DNA of 38,219 bases, taken from NCBI GenBank assembly GCA_947625505.1, contig CANQON010000014.1, positions 1-38,219 on the forward strand. Reading direction: 5' to 3'. Positions 1 to 6,684 of the stretch are shown piece by piece. Position 1 is the first letter of the stretch. Every line of letters begins with the position of its first letter. Source of the stretch: an uncultured Bacilli bacterium. GTDB taxonomy: Bacteria; Bacillota_I; Bacilli_A; RF39; UBA660. Position numbers and translations under genes: made by a program. Under the pieces are notes generated by a model, which saw nothing but the letters and a program-made list of their open reading frames with translations, was not told the origin of the DNA and did not search any database.

Positions 1-92
1 TTCTCTAACAATGATTTTAAGATATCTTGATTAGATTCTTTTAACATGACCTCTTTAAAAGCTCTGTCATAACGACCAGAATACCATTTCAT
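1..92 (-). CDS. PD-(D/E)XK (Rpn-like) nuclease/transposase family protein, 5' end only
   Basis: Only the first 30 codons lie inside the window, on the minus strand from an ATG at 92-90. The peptide begins MKWYSGRYDRAFKEVMLKES and continues with an NQDILKSLLE-like stretch. A 'YDxAFKxVxLKEENxDILxxLL' start is typical of the PD-(D/E)XK nuclease-family transposases and Rpn recombination-promoting nucleases of Firmicutes. A good ribosome-binding site (AAGGGAG on the minus strand, around 98-105) sits just upstream. The gene diverges from metK, so the two share the 93-180 intergenic region. The catalytic residues lie outside the window, so the family call rests only on this N-terminal motif. Confidence 0.5.
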   Translation of the reverse strand, partial: MKWYSGRYDRAFKEVMLKESNQDILKSLLE

Positions 93-160
93 GGTATCAC
101 TCCCTTCTACTATATTATTATTGATAACTTTCTCATTTCCTTTTTTATTTTGCAATTTTA

Positions 161-169
161 TGTTATAAT
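161..169 (+). promoter_or_regulatory. Extended -10 promoter of metK riboswitch transcript
   Basis: TGT-TATAAT gives a perfect -10 hexamer with the TGn extension. No good -35 is seen at the right distance (the region is T-rich). The expected start, around 176-178, is just upstream of the riboswitch P1 helix. Confidence 0.7.
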
Positions 170-178
170 TTTGTTAAC

Positions 179-262
179 ATCTTATAAAGAGTGATGGAGG
201 GACTAGCCCTATGAAGTCACACCAACCTATTAAGTTAGGTGGTAATGCTAGATCGATAAGAT
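179..262 (+). promoter_or_regulatory. SAM-I (S-box) riboswitch aptamer upstream of metK
   Basis: The conserved S-box core is present: GAGTGATGGAGGGACTAGCC, then CCTATGAAGTCACACCAACC, then GGTGGTAATGCTA. P1 is formed by 179-185 (ATCTTAT) and 256-262 (ATAAGAT). The GATGGAGGGA region matches the kink-turn side of the aptamer. SAM binding should stabilise P1 and so favour the downstream terminator, switching metK off when SAM is abundant. This is the classic arrangement for metK in Firmicutes. Recognition is from the consensus; no covariance-model search was possible. Confidence 0.95.
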
Positions 263-269
263 AACTATA

Positions 270-299
270 ATACTCAAGGTTATCTTGAGTATTTTTTTT
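270..299 (+). terminator. SAM-controlled intrinsic terminator with antiterminator alternative
   Basis: The stem is ATACTCAAG (270-278) with CTTGAGTAT (284-292), loop GTTAT, followed by seven T. The competing antiterminator is visible: AAGATAAC (258-265) is an exact complement of GTTATCTT (279-286). It shares bases with both the 3' strand of P1 and the 5' side of the terminator, so P1+terminator and antiterminator are mutually exclusive. Confidence 0.93.
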
Positions 300-321
300 A
301 TAAGATGTGTGAGGAGGATAT

Positions 322-1344
322 ATGAAATTATATAGTAATGAAATTGTATTTAGAGGACATCCAGATAAAGTATGTGATCAGATTAGTGATGCTATATTAG
401 ATGCTTATTTAAAAAAAGATAAACATAGTAGATGTGGTATTGAAGTAGTAGGTGGAAAAGGAAAGATCTTTATTACGGGTGAAGTAACAAGTAAGAGTCA
501 TATCGATGTAATTAGTATTACGAAACATGTCTTAGAAAGTATAGGGTATGATACTAATTATGAAATAATTGATAATATTGGTAAACAAAGTAATGATATT
601 GCTTTAGGTACTAATGATTTAGTAGGAGGAGCGGGCGATAATGGTATGATGTTTGGATTCGCTACTAGAGAAACTAAAGAATATTTACCTAAAGCTATGG
701 TTATTTTACAAAAACTAAGTATAGCTTATGATGAATTAAGGAAAAGGGATAAGCGTTTTAAACCTGATGGTAAAGCTTGTCTAACAGGTATCTATGATGA
801 TAATAAATTAGTTAAGATTAAAACCTTAACGATATGTTATCAAAATACCGAAGAAGATCGCGTAAATACCGATAAAATAATTATTGATATAGCAAATAAC
901 ATAATTAAAGAATATAAGCTAGAAGTAGAAAAATATTTAATTAATCCAACAGGACGATTTGAAATAGGGGGATTTTCTGGCGATGCTGGACTAACAGGTC
1001 GTAAAATTGTAGTAGATAGTTATCAATCTTTTGCACCTGTGGGAGGAGGATGTTTTTCTGGTAAGGATCCTACTAAAGTTGATCGCACAGGTGCTTATAA
1101 AGCTCGTGAAACAGCAAAAGATATATTAAAAAAGCATAAAGAATATAATTGGTGCGAAGTACAACTATCTTATGCGATAGGTATAGATAAACCTGTAGGT
1201 ATTTATATTAAAACAGATAAAGGAGATATAGATGTACCTACTTCTTTATATGAAGAATGTACACCAAAGCAAATGATTAAAGATTTAAATCTTATGAAGA
1301 TTAATTTTGAAGAAAAAGCTCGTTTTGGACATTTCCTAAATTAG
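322..1344 (+). CDS. metK: S-adenosylmethionine synthetase, short divergent form
   Basis: Makes S-adenosylmethionine from methionine and ATP in the cytoplasm. Family motifs are seen: GHPDK (res 12-16) with the upstream metal-ligand Glu (E7), IGKQSNDI, GAGDNGMMFG (usual Q replaced by N), INPTGRFEIGG, GLTGRKI, and GGGCFSGKDPTKVDR in the third domain. At 340 aa it is 40-60 residues shorter than usual MetK: it has a shortened loop before IGKQS and stops at GHF, lacking the usual C-terminal tail. The usual 'ESVSEGH' is 'EIVFRGH' here, so a normally acidic residue is Arg. The start has a strong GAGGAGG site at about 311-317. Expression should be controlled by the SAM-I riboswitch in its leader. The conserved ATP/Met-site motifs argue for an active enzyme, though kinetics may differ. 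Confidence 0.93.
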   Translation: MKLYSNEIVFRGHPDKVCDQISDAILDAYLKKDKHSRCGIEVVGGKGKIFITGEVTSKSHIDVISITKHVLESIGYDTNYEIIDNIGKQSNDIALGTNDLVGGAGDNGMMFGFATRETKEYLPKAMVILQKLSIAYDELRKRDKRFKPDGKACLTGIYDDNKLVKIKTLTICYQNTEEDRVNTDKIIIDIANNIIKEYKLEVEKYLINPTGRFEIGGFSGDAGLTGRKIVVDSYQSFAPVGGGCFSGKDPTKVDRTGAYKARETAKDILKKHKEYNWCEVQLSYAIGIDKPVGIYIKTDKGDIDVPTSLYEECTPKQMIKDLNLMKINFEEKARFGHFLN

Positions 1345-1355
1345 CTTTTTTTAAA

Positions 1356-1384
1356 TTGCTAAAAAGAAATTGGTGTGCTATAAT
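1356..1384 (+). promoter_or_regulatory. Sigma-A promoter of the 1441 gene
   Basis: TTGCTA (1356-1361), 17-bp spacer, TATAAT (1379-1384), with TGC extension of the -10 box. No convincing terminator for metK was seen between it and 1344. Confidence 0.75.
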
Positions 1385-1440
1385 AACTCCCATCAGTGAT
1401 TCTATGACAAAAAATTAGAAGAAGTATTAGTGGGGGTAAT

Positions 1441-2547
1441 ATGGAAAAGTATCGTAAGTTAGTTGATAGGTATTTAAAAGGAGAAGACTTACAAGGCTAT
1501 AAATTGGAAGAATTAGAAAATGATCTAATGTTTATGAAGCAAGTTTTAATTCAAAGTCATGATCCTAAAATGTTTCAGTTTTGTTCCTTAAGATTAAAGT
1601 CTAATTATGCTTTTGTTTCTTTCGTTATTGATTTATTTAAAGATGACTTTGATTTTATATCTAAAGTAGCTAATGAGTTTTTAAGATTAGTTAATAATCC
1701 TAATGATATCGATAGTATTGAATTAATGATTAAGTTAAATGATTTAGGGTTAAGTAAAAGTAAGCATAGTTTAAATGTTTTTGCGCTTAAGTCTTTATCT
1801 TTTCGTCTTAAAGAACAAAGTAGTATAAGTTTAGCTATTAGTCATTTAAATAAGGATATGCAAGATGAAATAGGTTTAGGCTTTATGATAATATTAAGTG
1901 ATTATGGTACTAGTGAAATAATTACTAAATATTTCGCTAAAAGCTATATTCAAAGTATTTTCTATGATAATTCTATTGGTAATTTAGAAGATGTAATTCA
2001 TCATGAATTTAAAACAACAACGGATTTATTACGTTATGGAGTAAATAACTTTTTAATTGCTTTTATTAGAAGATATGATAGTTATTTAGCTGATTATGTC
2101 GCATGTCATATAGATGTTTTAAATGATATTAAAGGAGAAATTGAATATATATATCGTAATTGGGAAAGCTATATTAAAAATAGTAATGAACGTAAAATTA
2201 ATATTTTTGTTCAAGATATAGAAAGATATATGGAAGATTTCCAAGGTAATTTATCAGAATATGATGTTATTGAATTTGTTGGTAAACGTCTAGGCTTAAT
2301 GCCATTATTTAGTAAAGAAATAGGAATAAGAGATGATGATAATCTCGATTATGCCGAAAGTGTTATAAGTGGTAAAAATGTAGTCATTGATGATTACCGA
2401 TTATTAACTTTTGCTTTAGATGATGCTCATCGTTTATTTAAAGAAGATATTATTGACACTGATAATAGTGATTATGATAGTTTATTAATTAGTCAAGGTA
2501 GTGTCCAGGATCAACCTGGAAAAATTTACAATATCACAGATAAGTGA
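1441..2547 (+). CDS. Hypothetical helical protein, possibly DUF4116-like N-terminal half
   Basis: No family recognised with confidence. The 368-aa product has no signal peptide or membrane segment and looks mostly alpha-helical and acidic, so probably cytoplasmic. Around residues 35-75 a pattern of alternating 'C/S..L+..Y.FV...I..FK.D..FI..VA' resembles the short repeats of DUF4116 proteins, but only one or two copies can be seen. The C-terminal 90 residues are rich in Asp/Glu. A gtgggggt site precedes the ATG and a good promoter lies 57 bp upstream. It is transcribed alone or with the next gene. The TGA stop shows that TGA is not read as Trp here. Confidence 0.75.
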   Translation: MEKYRKLVDRYLKGEDLQGYKLEELENDLMFMKQVLIQSHDPKMFQFCSLRLKSNYAFVSFVIDLFKDDFDFISKVANEFLRLVNNPNDIDSIELMIKLNDLGLSKSKHSLNVFALKSLSFRLKEQSSISLAISHLNKDMQDEIGLGFMIILSDYGTSEIITKYFAKSYIQSIFYDNSIGNLEDVIHHEFKTTTDLLRYGVNNFLIAFIRRYDSYLADYVACHIDVLNDIKGEIEYIYRNWESYIKNSNERKINIFVQDIERYMEDFQGNLSEYDVIEFVGKRLGLMPLFSKEIGIRDDDNLDYAESVISGKNVVIDDYRLLTFALDDAHRLFKEDIIDTDNSDYDSLLISQGSVQDQPGKIYNITDK

Positions 2548-2553
2548 TATAAT
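2525..2553 (+). promoter_or_regulatory. Sigma-A promoter overlapping the preceding stop codon
   Basis: TTTACA (2525-2530), 17-bp spacer, TATAAT (2548-2553). The TGA stop codon of the upstream gene (2545-2547) supplies the TGn extension of the -10 box. Confidence 0.78.
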
Positions 2554-2595
2554 GAATATAGGGTAAAACCTAAAAAATCTTATTGGAGGAATAAA

Positions 2596-2934
2596 ATGAG
2601 TTTATATAGATTTTTAGCAAGTTCTAGAGAATTAAAAGAAGATAATTCTTTAAAAATTGTTATTCAAAATGATTTATCTGTTGCTTCAAAATATACAGAT
2701 AAGAAAAATTGTGCTACTTTAGCTAGTGAATGTACAGATCAAAATGTAGATTTATTAATTGCTTATATTAAGGAACACTTAAAAATATGTCCTAGAATTG
2801 AATTATGGCGTACAGGAGTAGGTAAAGCAGTTATTGAAAAGTGTTCAAAAAATATTTTAAGTAAAGATAAAATTAAAGAGTTATGGAGTAAAGATTCTAT
2901 TGAACCTGCTTGTTTAGTTGTATATAATGCATAA
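2596..2934 (+). CDS. Small hypothetical protein, 112 aa
   Basis: Not assigned to a known family. A basic, cysteine-containing (four Cys) soluble protein starting MSLYRFLASSRELKE. No signal peptide, membrane segment or metal-binding CxxC pair is seen. It has a strong TTGGAGGA ribosome-binding site, its own promoter and its own terminator, so it is a single-gene transcript. Its completeness and good translation signals make it a real gene; its role is unknown. Confidence 0.75.
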   Translation: MSLYRFLASSRELKEDNSLKIVIQNDLSVASKYTDKKNCATLASECTDQNVDLLIAYIKEHLKICPRIELWRTGVGKAVIEKCSKNILSKDKIKELWSKDSIEPACLVVYNA

Positions 2935-2959
2935 AGTTAAGTTAGACTTAACTTTTTTT
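2933..2959 (+). terminator. Intrinsic terminator
   Basis: AAAGTTAAGT (2933-2942), loop TAG, ACTTAACTTT (2946-2955), then a T run to 2959. Confidence 0.9.
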
Positions 2960-2976
2960 GTTAATCGTAGTAAAAT
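2948..2976 (+). promoter_or_regulatory. Probable promoter of thioesterase/VanY operon
   Basis: TTAACT (2948-2953), 17-bp spacer, TAAAAT (2971-2976). The -35 lies inside the 3' arm of the preceding terminator. Both hexamers deviate from consensus. Confidence 0.45.
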
Positions 2977-2998
2977 GAAAATATACTGGAGGTAAATA

Positions 2999-3403
2999 AT
3001 GACAAATAAAGAAATGTTAAAACAAGCAAAAGAAGGACTAAAGAGTTCTGAAGGCTTTATTAATTATCATAATTTTCAAATAGTTGATATTAAAGATAAA
3101 TATTGTGTTATGGAAGCTGCCATAACAGAAAATAGTACTAATCATGTGGGATATGCTCATGGAGGTTTTATTTTTGGATTAGCTGATACAGCAGGAGGTA
3201 TGGCTGCTCGTACAACAGGAAGAAACGTTGTTACGATTAATGCTCATATTGATTATTTAAAACCCGCTTTAGGTACAAAGTTAAAAGCTGTTGCTGAAGT
3301 TGTTAAAGATGGAAAAACTATCGCTGTATACGAAGTAAAAATATATGATGATAAAGAAAAAGAAGTAGCGCGTGTAGGTTTGAGTTACTTTTATATAGAT
3401 TAG
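2999..3403 (+). CDS. PaaI-family hotdog-fold thioesterase
   Basis: Predicted to hydrolyse acyl-CoA thioesters in the cytoplasm; the substrate cannot be read from sequence. At 134 aa it has the usual length of a single hotdog domain. The active-site signature is visible as NHVGYAHGGFIFGLADTAGG (res 48-67), with HGG at 54-56 and the acidic residue D63 on the hotdog helix. The later segment VTINAHIDYLKPA matches the conserved beta strand of the family. An ACTGGAGG site lies upstream of the ATG. It is followed after 25 bp by the VanY-like gene without a terminator, so the two are probably cotranscribed. Confidence 0.9.
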   Translation: MTNKEMLKQAKEGLKSSEGFINYHNFQIVDIKDKYCVMEAAITENSTNHVGYAHGGFIFGLADTAGGMAARTTGRNVVTINAHIDYLKPALGTKLKAVAEVVKDGKTIAVYEVKIYDDKEKEVARVGLSYFYID

Positions 3404-3428
3404 TTATAGAGAATTAAGTAGGTGAGTT

Positions 3429-4289
3429 ATGAAAAAAGGTATTATAGTTATGGCTTTAATAGCTATCTTAGGTTGTGGAATAGGAGTACTTTATTATAAG
3501 TCTAATAATCAAGATGAAAAGCCTAAGGTAGATACGGAAGAAAAAAATGATACACCAATGCCTCAAGATGATGATAAAAAAGATAGTTCAATCTCTCAAG
3601 AAGATGATAAAAAGGATAACAATCAAGTGCAAAATAGTCAAACAACTGATAAAAAAACAAATAATCAATCAAGTACTAGTAAAGTACCTAATAATACAAC
3701 ATCTAATCAAACAACTGATAATGGTCAAGTTGTAGGTACAACAACGAAAGGATATGACATCATCTTAAAAGAGGGAAAGTATTATGTTAAAGGTATATTG
3801 ATTGCTAATAAGACATATGCTTTACCTAGTAATTATAATCCAGGTAAGTTATTAAATGAGTTTACGACTAATTATAATAATATGAAAGCGGCAGCTAAAA
3901 AAGAGGGAATTACTTTAACTATTAAGAGTGGATATAGATCATATAGTACCCAAAAGACTTTATATAATAATTATGTAAAAAGAGATGGACAAAAAGAAGC
4001 TGACACTTATTCTGCTCGAGCAGGACATTCTGAACATCAAACAGGTTTAGCAGCTGATTTAAATAAAATATCTAATAGTTTTGGAGATACTAAAGAAGGA
4101 AAATGGCTTGCTAATAATTGTTATAAGTTTGGTTTTATTCTTAGATATCCTAAAGGTAAACAAAGTATAACAGGATATATGTATGAGCCTTGGCATTTTC
4201 GTTATATAGGAGATGAGGCTATCAACCTATATAATAATGGTAATTGGATTACCTTAGAAGAATACTTAGGAATAGATAGTAAATACTAG
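3429..4289 (+). CDS. Membrane-anchored D-alanyl-D-alanine carboxypeptidase, VanY/M15B family
   Basis: Predicted to trim the terminal D-Ala from peptidoglycan stem peptides outside the membrane. Residues 4-23 form an N-terminal signal anchor; C16 sits in a weak lipobox-like ILGC, so lipidation is possible. Residues 27-105 are a low-complexity D/K/Q/N/T linker that would reach into the wall. The M15B catalytic domain spans about 120-280 with SGYRS (167-171), SEHQTGLAAD (201-210; zinc ligands H203 and D210) and EPWHFRYIG (253-261; E253 base, H256 ligand), so all key residues are present. TAGGTGAG precedes the start. It likely shares the thioesterase promoter and ends in a strong terminator. No vancomycin-resistance genes are nearby, so housekeeping wall turnover is the simpler reading. 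Confidence 0.92.
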   Translation: MKKGIIVMALIAILGCGIGVLYYKSNNQDEKPKVDTEEKNDTPMPQDDDKKDSSISQEDDKKDNNQVQNSQTTDKKTNNQSSTSKVPNNTTSNQTTDNGQVVGTTTKGYDIILKEGKYYVKGILIANKTYALPSNYNPGKLLNEFTTNYNNMKAAAKKEGITLTIKSGYRSYSTQKTLYNNYVKRDGQKEADTYSARAGHSEHQTGLAADLNKISNSFGDTKEGKWLANNCYKFGFILRYPKGKQSITGYMYEPWHFRYIGDEAINLYNNGNWITLEEYLGIDSKY

Positions 4290-4312
4290 ATAAAACTAGT
4301 ATTTTTCTTTTT
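4281..4312 (+). terminator. Intrinsic terminator overlapping the stop codon
   Basis: AAATACTAG (4281-4289) with CTAGTATTT (4296-4304), loop of six, followed by a T-rich tract. The TAG stop codon is the last triplet of the 5' arm. Confidence 0.88.
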
Positions 4313-4316
4313 ACTT

Positions 4317-4325
4317 TGTTATAAT
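4317..4325 (+). promoter_or_regulatory. Extended -10 promoter
   Basis: TGT-TATAAT immediately after the preceding terminator. No good -35 is seen. Confidence 0.6.
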
Positions 4326-4346
4326 AGCTTCCAAGAGAGTGATAGT

Positions 4347-5141
4347 ATGGATAAATTAGAACAAAAGGACTTTGTTATAGATATTAATACTATAAGACAA
4401 TTAGATATAGAATCATTATTTCTAATAATTAGAAAAAGTATTAGTGCTGCTTTCAATAGTTTTTTAACATTTGGACCTATAAGTCCTATAACTAAGGATG
4501 CTCTTAAAGCTTTAAGAGAATATATAGGCGTAATAAAGGAATCATCAATATTATATGATTATTTATTAAGTTATAAGGATACAATTGATAGTGAGGAAGC
4601 ATCCCTTTTTTTAGAAGAAATATTAAAGTTAAATAATGAAACAGTAGAATATTATACAGATGTCTTATTAGATATTAAAAGTGCTGCTTTAAATAATGAA
4701 AAGTGGCGAGCTAAAAGGAGCCCTAAAAATTTTGATCTAATTACGGAAACACTTGATTATCGTGCTCAAGCTATAGGATTAACTTTAACTATTGAAGATA
4801 TATGTAAATATTTTAATTTTCCTAGTTCTTTTTTAGAATATATAAGGGATCGAATAAAAATACTAGATAGTCATGATGAAAATCAAAGACATTTTTATTT
4901 AGTTAATATGAAGTTAGATTCAAATAATGTTTTAACTAATTTTAGAATAAATGTGCCTGCTATTATCAATCTTCATACAGCTAAAGTTAATGTTCATGAA
5001 TTCCGTCATGCCTATGATTTATATAATTTATTAGGACAAAGAGTAGATGATGATGAATATTTTGAGATAAGAGCTCGTGAGGAAGAAAAAAGATTTGTTA
5101 AACAATATGTTTATTCCTTATTAGATAGGGAAGTGATGTAA
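4347..5141 (+). CDS. Putative zinc metallopeptidase-like protein (HEFRH motif), first of a tandem pair
   Basis: No named family recognised. The 264-aa product is soluble and mostly helical. Near the C-terminus it has HEFRH (H217-H221), which fits the HExxH zinc motif, embedded as NVHEFRHAYDLY. Nineteen residues later EIRAREEE (E240 onward) offers a third glutamate ligand in an E-x-x-A context, as in gluzincin-type minimal metallopeptidases. The next gene is a paralogue alignable end to end (both begin with a K.EKKD/.EQKD stretch and share a T/MTFG segment near residue 40) but has lost the motif. The start codon has a GAGAGTGAT site; the stop overlaps the next ATG by one base (TAATG), implying translational coupling. 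Peptidase activity is an inference from the motif only. Confidence 0.7.
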   Translation: MDKLEQKDFVIDINTIRQLDIESLFLIIRKSISAAFNSFLTFGPISPITKDALKALREYIGVIKESSILYDYLLSYKDTIDSEEASLFLEEILKLNNETVEYYTDVLLDIKSAALNNEKWRAKRSPKNFDLITETLDYRAQAIGLTLTIEDICKYFNFPSSFLEYIRDRIKILDSHDENQRHFYLVNMKLDSNNVLTNFRINVPAIINLHTAKVNVHEFRHAYDLYNLLGQRVDDDEYFEIRAREEEKRFVKQYVYSLLDREVM

Positions 5142-5920
5142 TGAATAAAATAGAAAAGAAAGATATTATTGATGATATACGTAACTATAAAAGACAAAAT
5201 ATTGAAGAAGTATTAAGAATGGCTTATTATACTTTATCTTCATATTTATATAGTTTAATGACATTTGGATATCAACATGAAGTAACAAATAAAGCCTCTA
5301 ATATTTGGAATAGTTTTATTAGTAATTTAAGAGAAGAAAGAAAATTAATGAATTTATTAATAAAGTATGCTTCCCAAATAGATTATAATGAAACTAATAT
5401 CTTTTTAGATGATTTAGATGATTTAAATGAACAACAAATTATGTATTATTATGAAGCATTAGATAGTATTGATGATGCTTGTGATATGAAAGAAGCATGG
5501 CGTTCTAATACTCGTAAAGACATTACTTTCTTAAGTGAAGATATAAGTTATCGTGAAAGACTATGTGGTATGCTTATTAGTTTAAATGATATTATATCAT
5601 ATATGAATTATCCAGATTCTTTTTGGGAATATATGAAATCTAGAACAACATACGTAGAATATCATGATGATTATGATGATAAAGCAGATATAGGTATTAC
5701 TTTATCACATGATTTCGAAGGTAAATTAAGTGATTTTAAATTAACAATACCATGTATAACTAATCTATATAATGCTTTAATAGCGATTGATTATTATCGT
5801 AAAGCTTATAATTATTATTTACAATTAGGAAAACAAGTAGAGGATAATGCAGATATTTCTTTAAATAAAGAATCTTTTAAAAAGAAATATTTATCTATTA
5901 AGTATCCCCAAATATTTTAG
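5141..5920 (+). CDS. Degenerate paralogue of the HEFRH protein
   Basis: A 259-aa soluble protein of unknown function, clearly homologous to the preceding gene. Shared landmarks include MTFG (res 40-43), a W-R pair (W120-R121), a D-Y-R motif near 135-140, and the C-terminal strand (LTIPCITNLYNA versus INVPAIINLHTA). At exactly residues 217-221, where the neighbour has HEFRH, it has DYYRK, so both histidines and the glutamate are gone. If the neighbour is a metallopeptidase, this is a catalytically dead partner or regulator. It is translationally coupled through the one-base TAATG overlap, and the open frame is intact, so it is not a pseudogene. Confidence 0.72.
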   Translation: MNKIEKKDIIDDIRNYKRQNIEEVLRMAYYTLSSYLYSLMTFGYQHEVTNKASNIWNSFISNLREERKLMNLLIKYASQIDYNETNIFLDDLDDLNEQQIMYYYEALDSIDDACDMKEAWRSNTRKDITFLSEDISYRERLCGMLISLNDIISYMNYPDSFWEYMKSRTTYVEYHDDYDDKADIGITLSHDFEGKLSDFKLTIPCITNLYNALIAIDYYRKAYNYYLQLGKQVEDNADISLNKESFKKKYLSIKYPQIF

Positions 5921-5945
5921 AAATATATTAAATATTTCTTTTTTT
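5920..5945 (+). terminator. Weak A+T-rich intrinsic terminator
   Basis: GAAATAT (5920-5926) with ATATTTC (5932-5938), loop ATTAA, then seven T. The stem is short and almost all A-T. Confidence 0.6.
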
Positions 5946-5949
5946 ATTG

Positions 5950-5955
5950 TATAAT
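5950..5955 (+). promoter_or_regulatory. -10 box of the 5971-7565 pair
   Basis: Perfect TATAAT, 15 bp before the start codon's GGTGAT site region. The -35 is poor, so this rests on the -10 box alone. Confidence 0.5.
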
Positions 5956-5970
5956 TAAGTTGGTGATAGT

Positions 5971-6684
5971 ATGAAATTGTATAGGTCATTAAAAGAAAAG
6001 ATAGGTAATAAATTCCATTTAGTAAAAAATAATATTCCTAAAGATATGATGGATATAATTAATGAATATAAAATAAAATCCTTAAAGGAAGGAAACTTCT
6101 ATCTTTTAGCGAGTCATTATATGGAAGATATTATAAATAATCCTAATATGGATTTAAAAAACAAAAGGTATTTTTTAAATTTATTTAAAGATTGGGATGA
6201 TATAGGTTCTATTCCTTTAGAGTTAGGACAAGATATTGAAAAGATGATTAATGATCCTAGTATATCTTTGGGTATTCATCGTACTAAGATTGTAGGTTAT
6301 CCTAATGTTATAGAAAGCTCTACTCTTAATAGTATCTTTAATGATGGATTAATAAATACAGGACATTTATCTAGTGGCGCTATCATTGAAGGAGAAAATA
6401 ATCCTAGTAATGTTATATCAGGATTAACTAGTATTCTTTTAGCTGATATATTTTTAAAAACTTGTTATAAAGAATCTAATGGAGGCATCTTAGTAGCTTT
6501 TCCAAATAATTTAGTAAGTAAAGACATGAGTTTAGTAGATGATTATAGTAGCAAAGTAATCTATCAACAACAAAATGATAATCTTTATATTAAACCAGAA
6601 TATCTATTAGGATTTGTTGAACAACAAAATGGTGTATGCACATATTATCCTAAAGAAACATTTCAAAAAGAAAGATCTAAATAA
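5971..6684 (+). CDS. Hypothetical protein with 'GIHRT...FNDGLINTG' core, possible ADP-ribosyltransferase-like fold
   Basis: No family identified with confidence. The 237-aa product is soluble. Its C-terminal half contains LGIHRTK (about res 100), then IFNDGLINTGH, then a GGILVAFP strand and YIKPEYLLGF near the end. The order 'IHRT strand ... GL.. turn ... PEY.LG' resembles a group of uncharacterised Bacilli proteins and loosely recalls ADP-ribosyltransferase folds (LYHGT...GL). That comparison is from memory of pattern only, and no catalytic Glu motif can be fixed. A TTGGTGAT site precedes the ATG. The stop overlaps the DUF1848 start by one base, so the two are coupled. Confidence 0.7.
   Translation: MKLYRSLKEKIGNKFHLVKNNIPKDMMDIINEYKIKSLKEGNFYLLASHYMEDIINNPNMDLKNKRYFLNLFKDWDDIGSIPLELGQDIEKMINDPSISLGIHRTKIVGYPNVIESSTLNSIFNDGLINTGHLSSGAIIEGENNPSNVISGLTSILLADIFLKTCYKESNGGILVAFPNNLVSKDMSLVDDYSSKVIYQQQNDNLYIKPEYLLGFVEQQNGVCTYYPKETFQKERSK

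Noticed and set aside
1313-1357. Terminator for metK from AAAAAGCT/AGCTTTTT
   Set aside because: The loop is over 20 bases and the stem has only two G-C pairs, too weak to call.
3547-3735. 62-codon frame overlapping the VanY-like gene
   Set aside because: It is the shifted reading of the low-complexity linker; repetitive K/I composition and no ribosome-binding site.
3429-4289. Vancomycin-resistance VanY
   Set aside because: The domain is of the VanY type, but no vanHAX, vanRS or other resistance genes are nearby; ordinary peptidoglycan carboxypeptidase is the simpler call.
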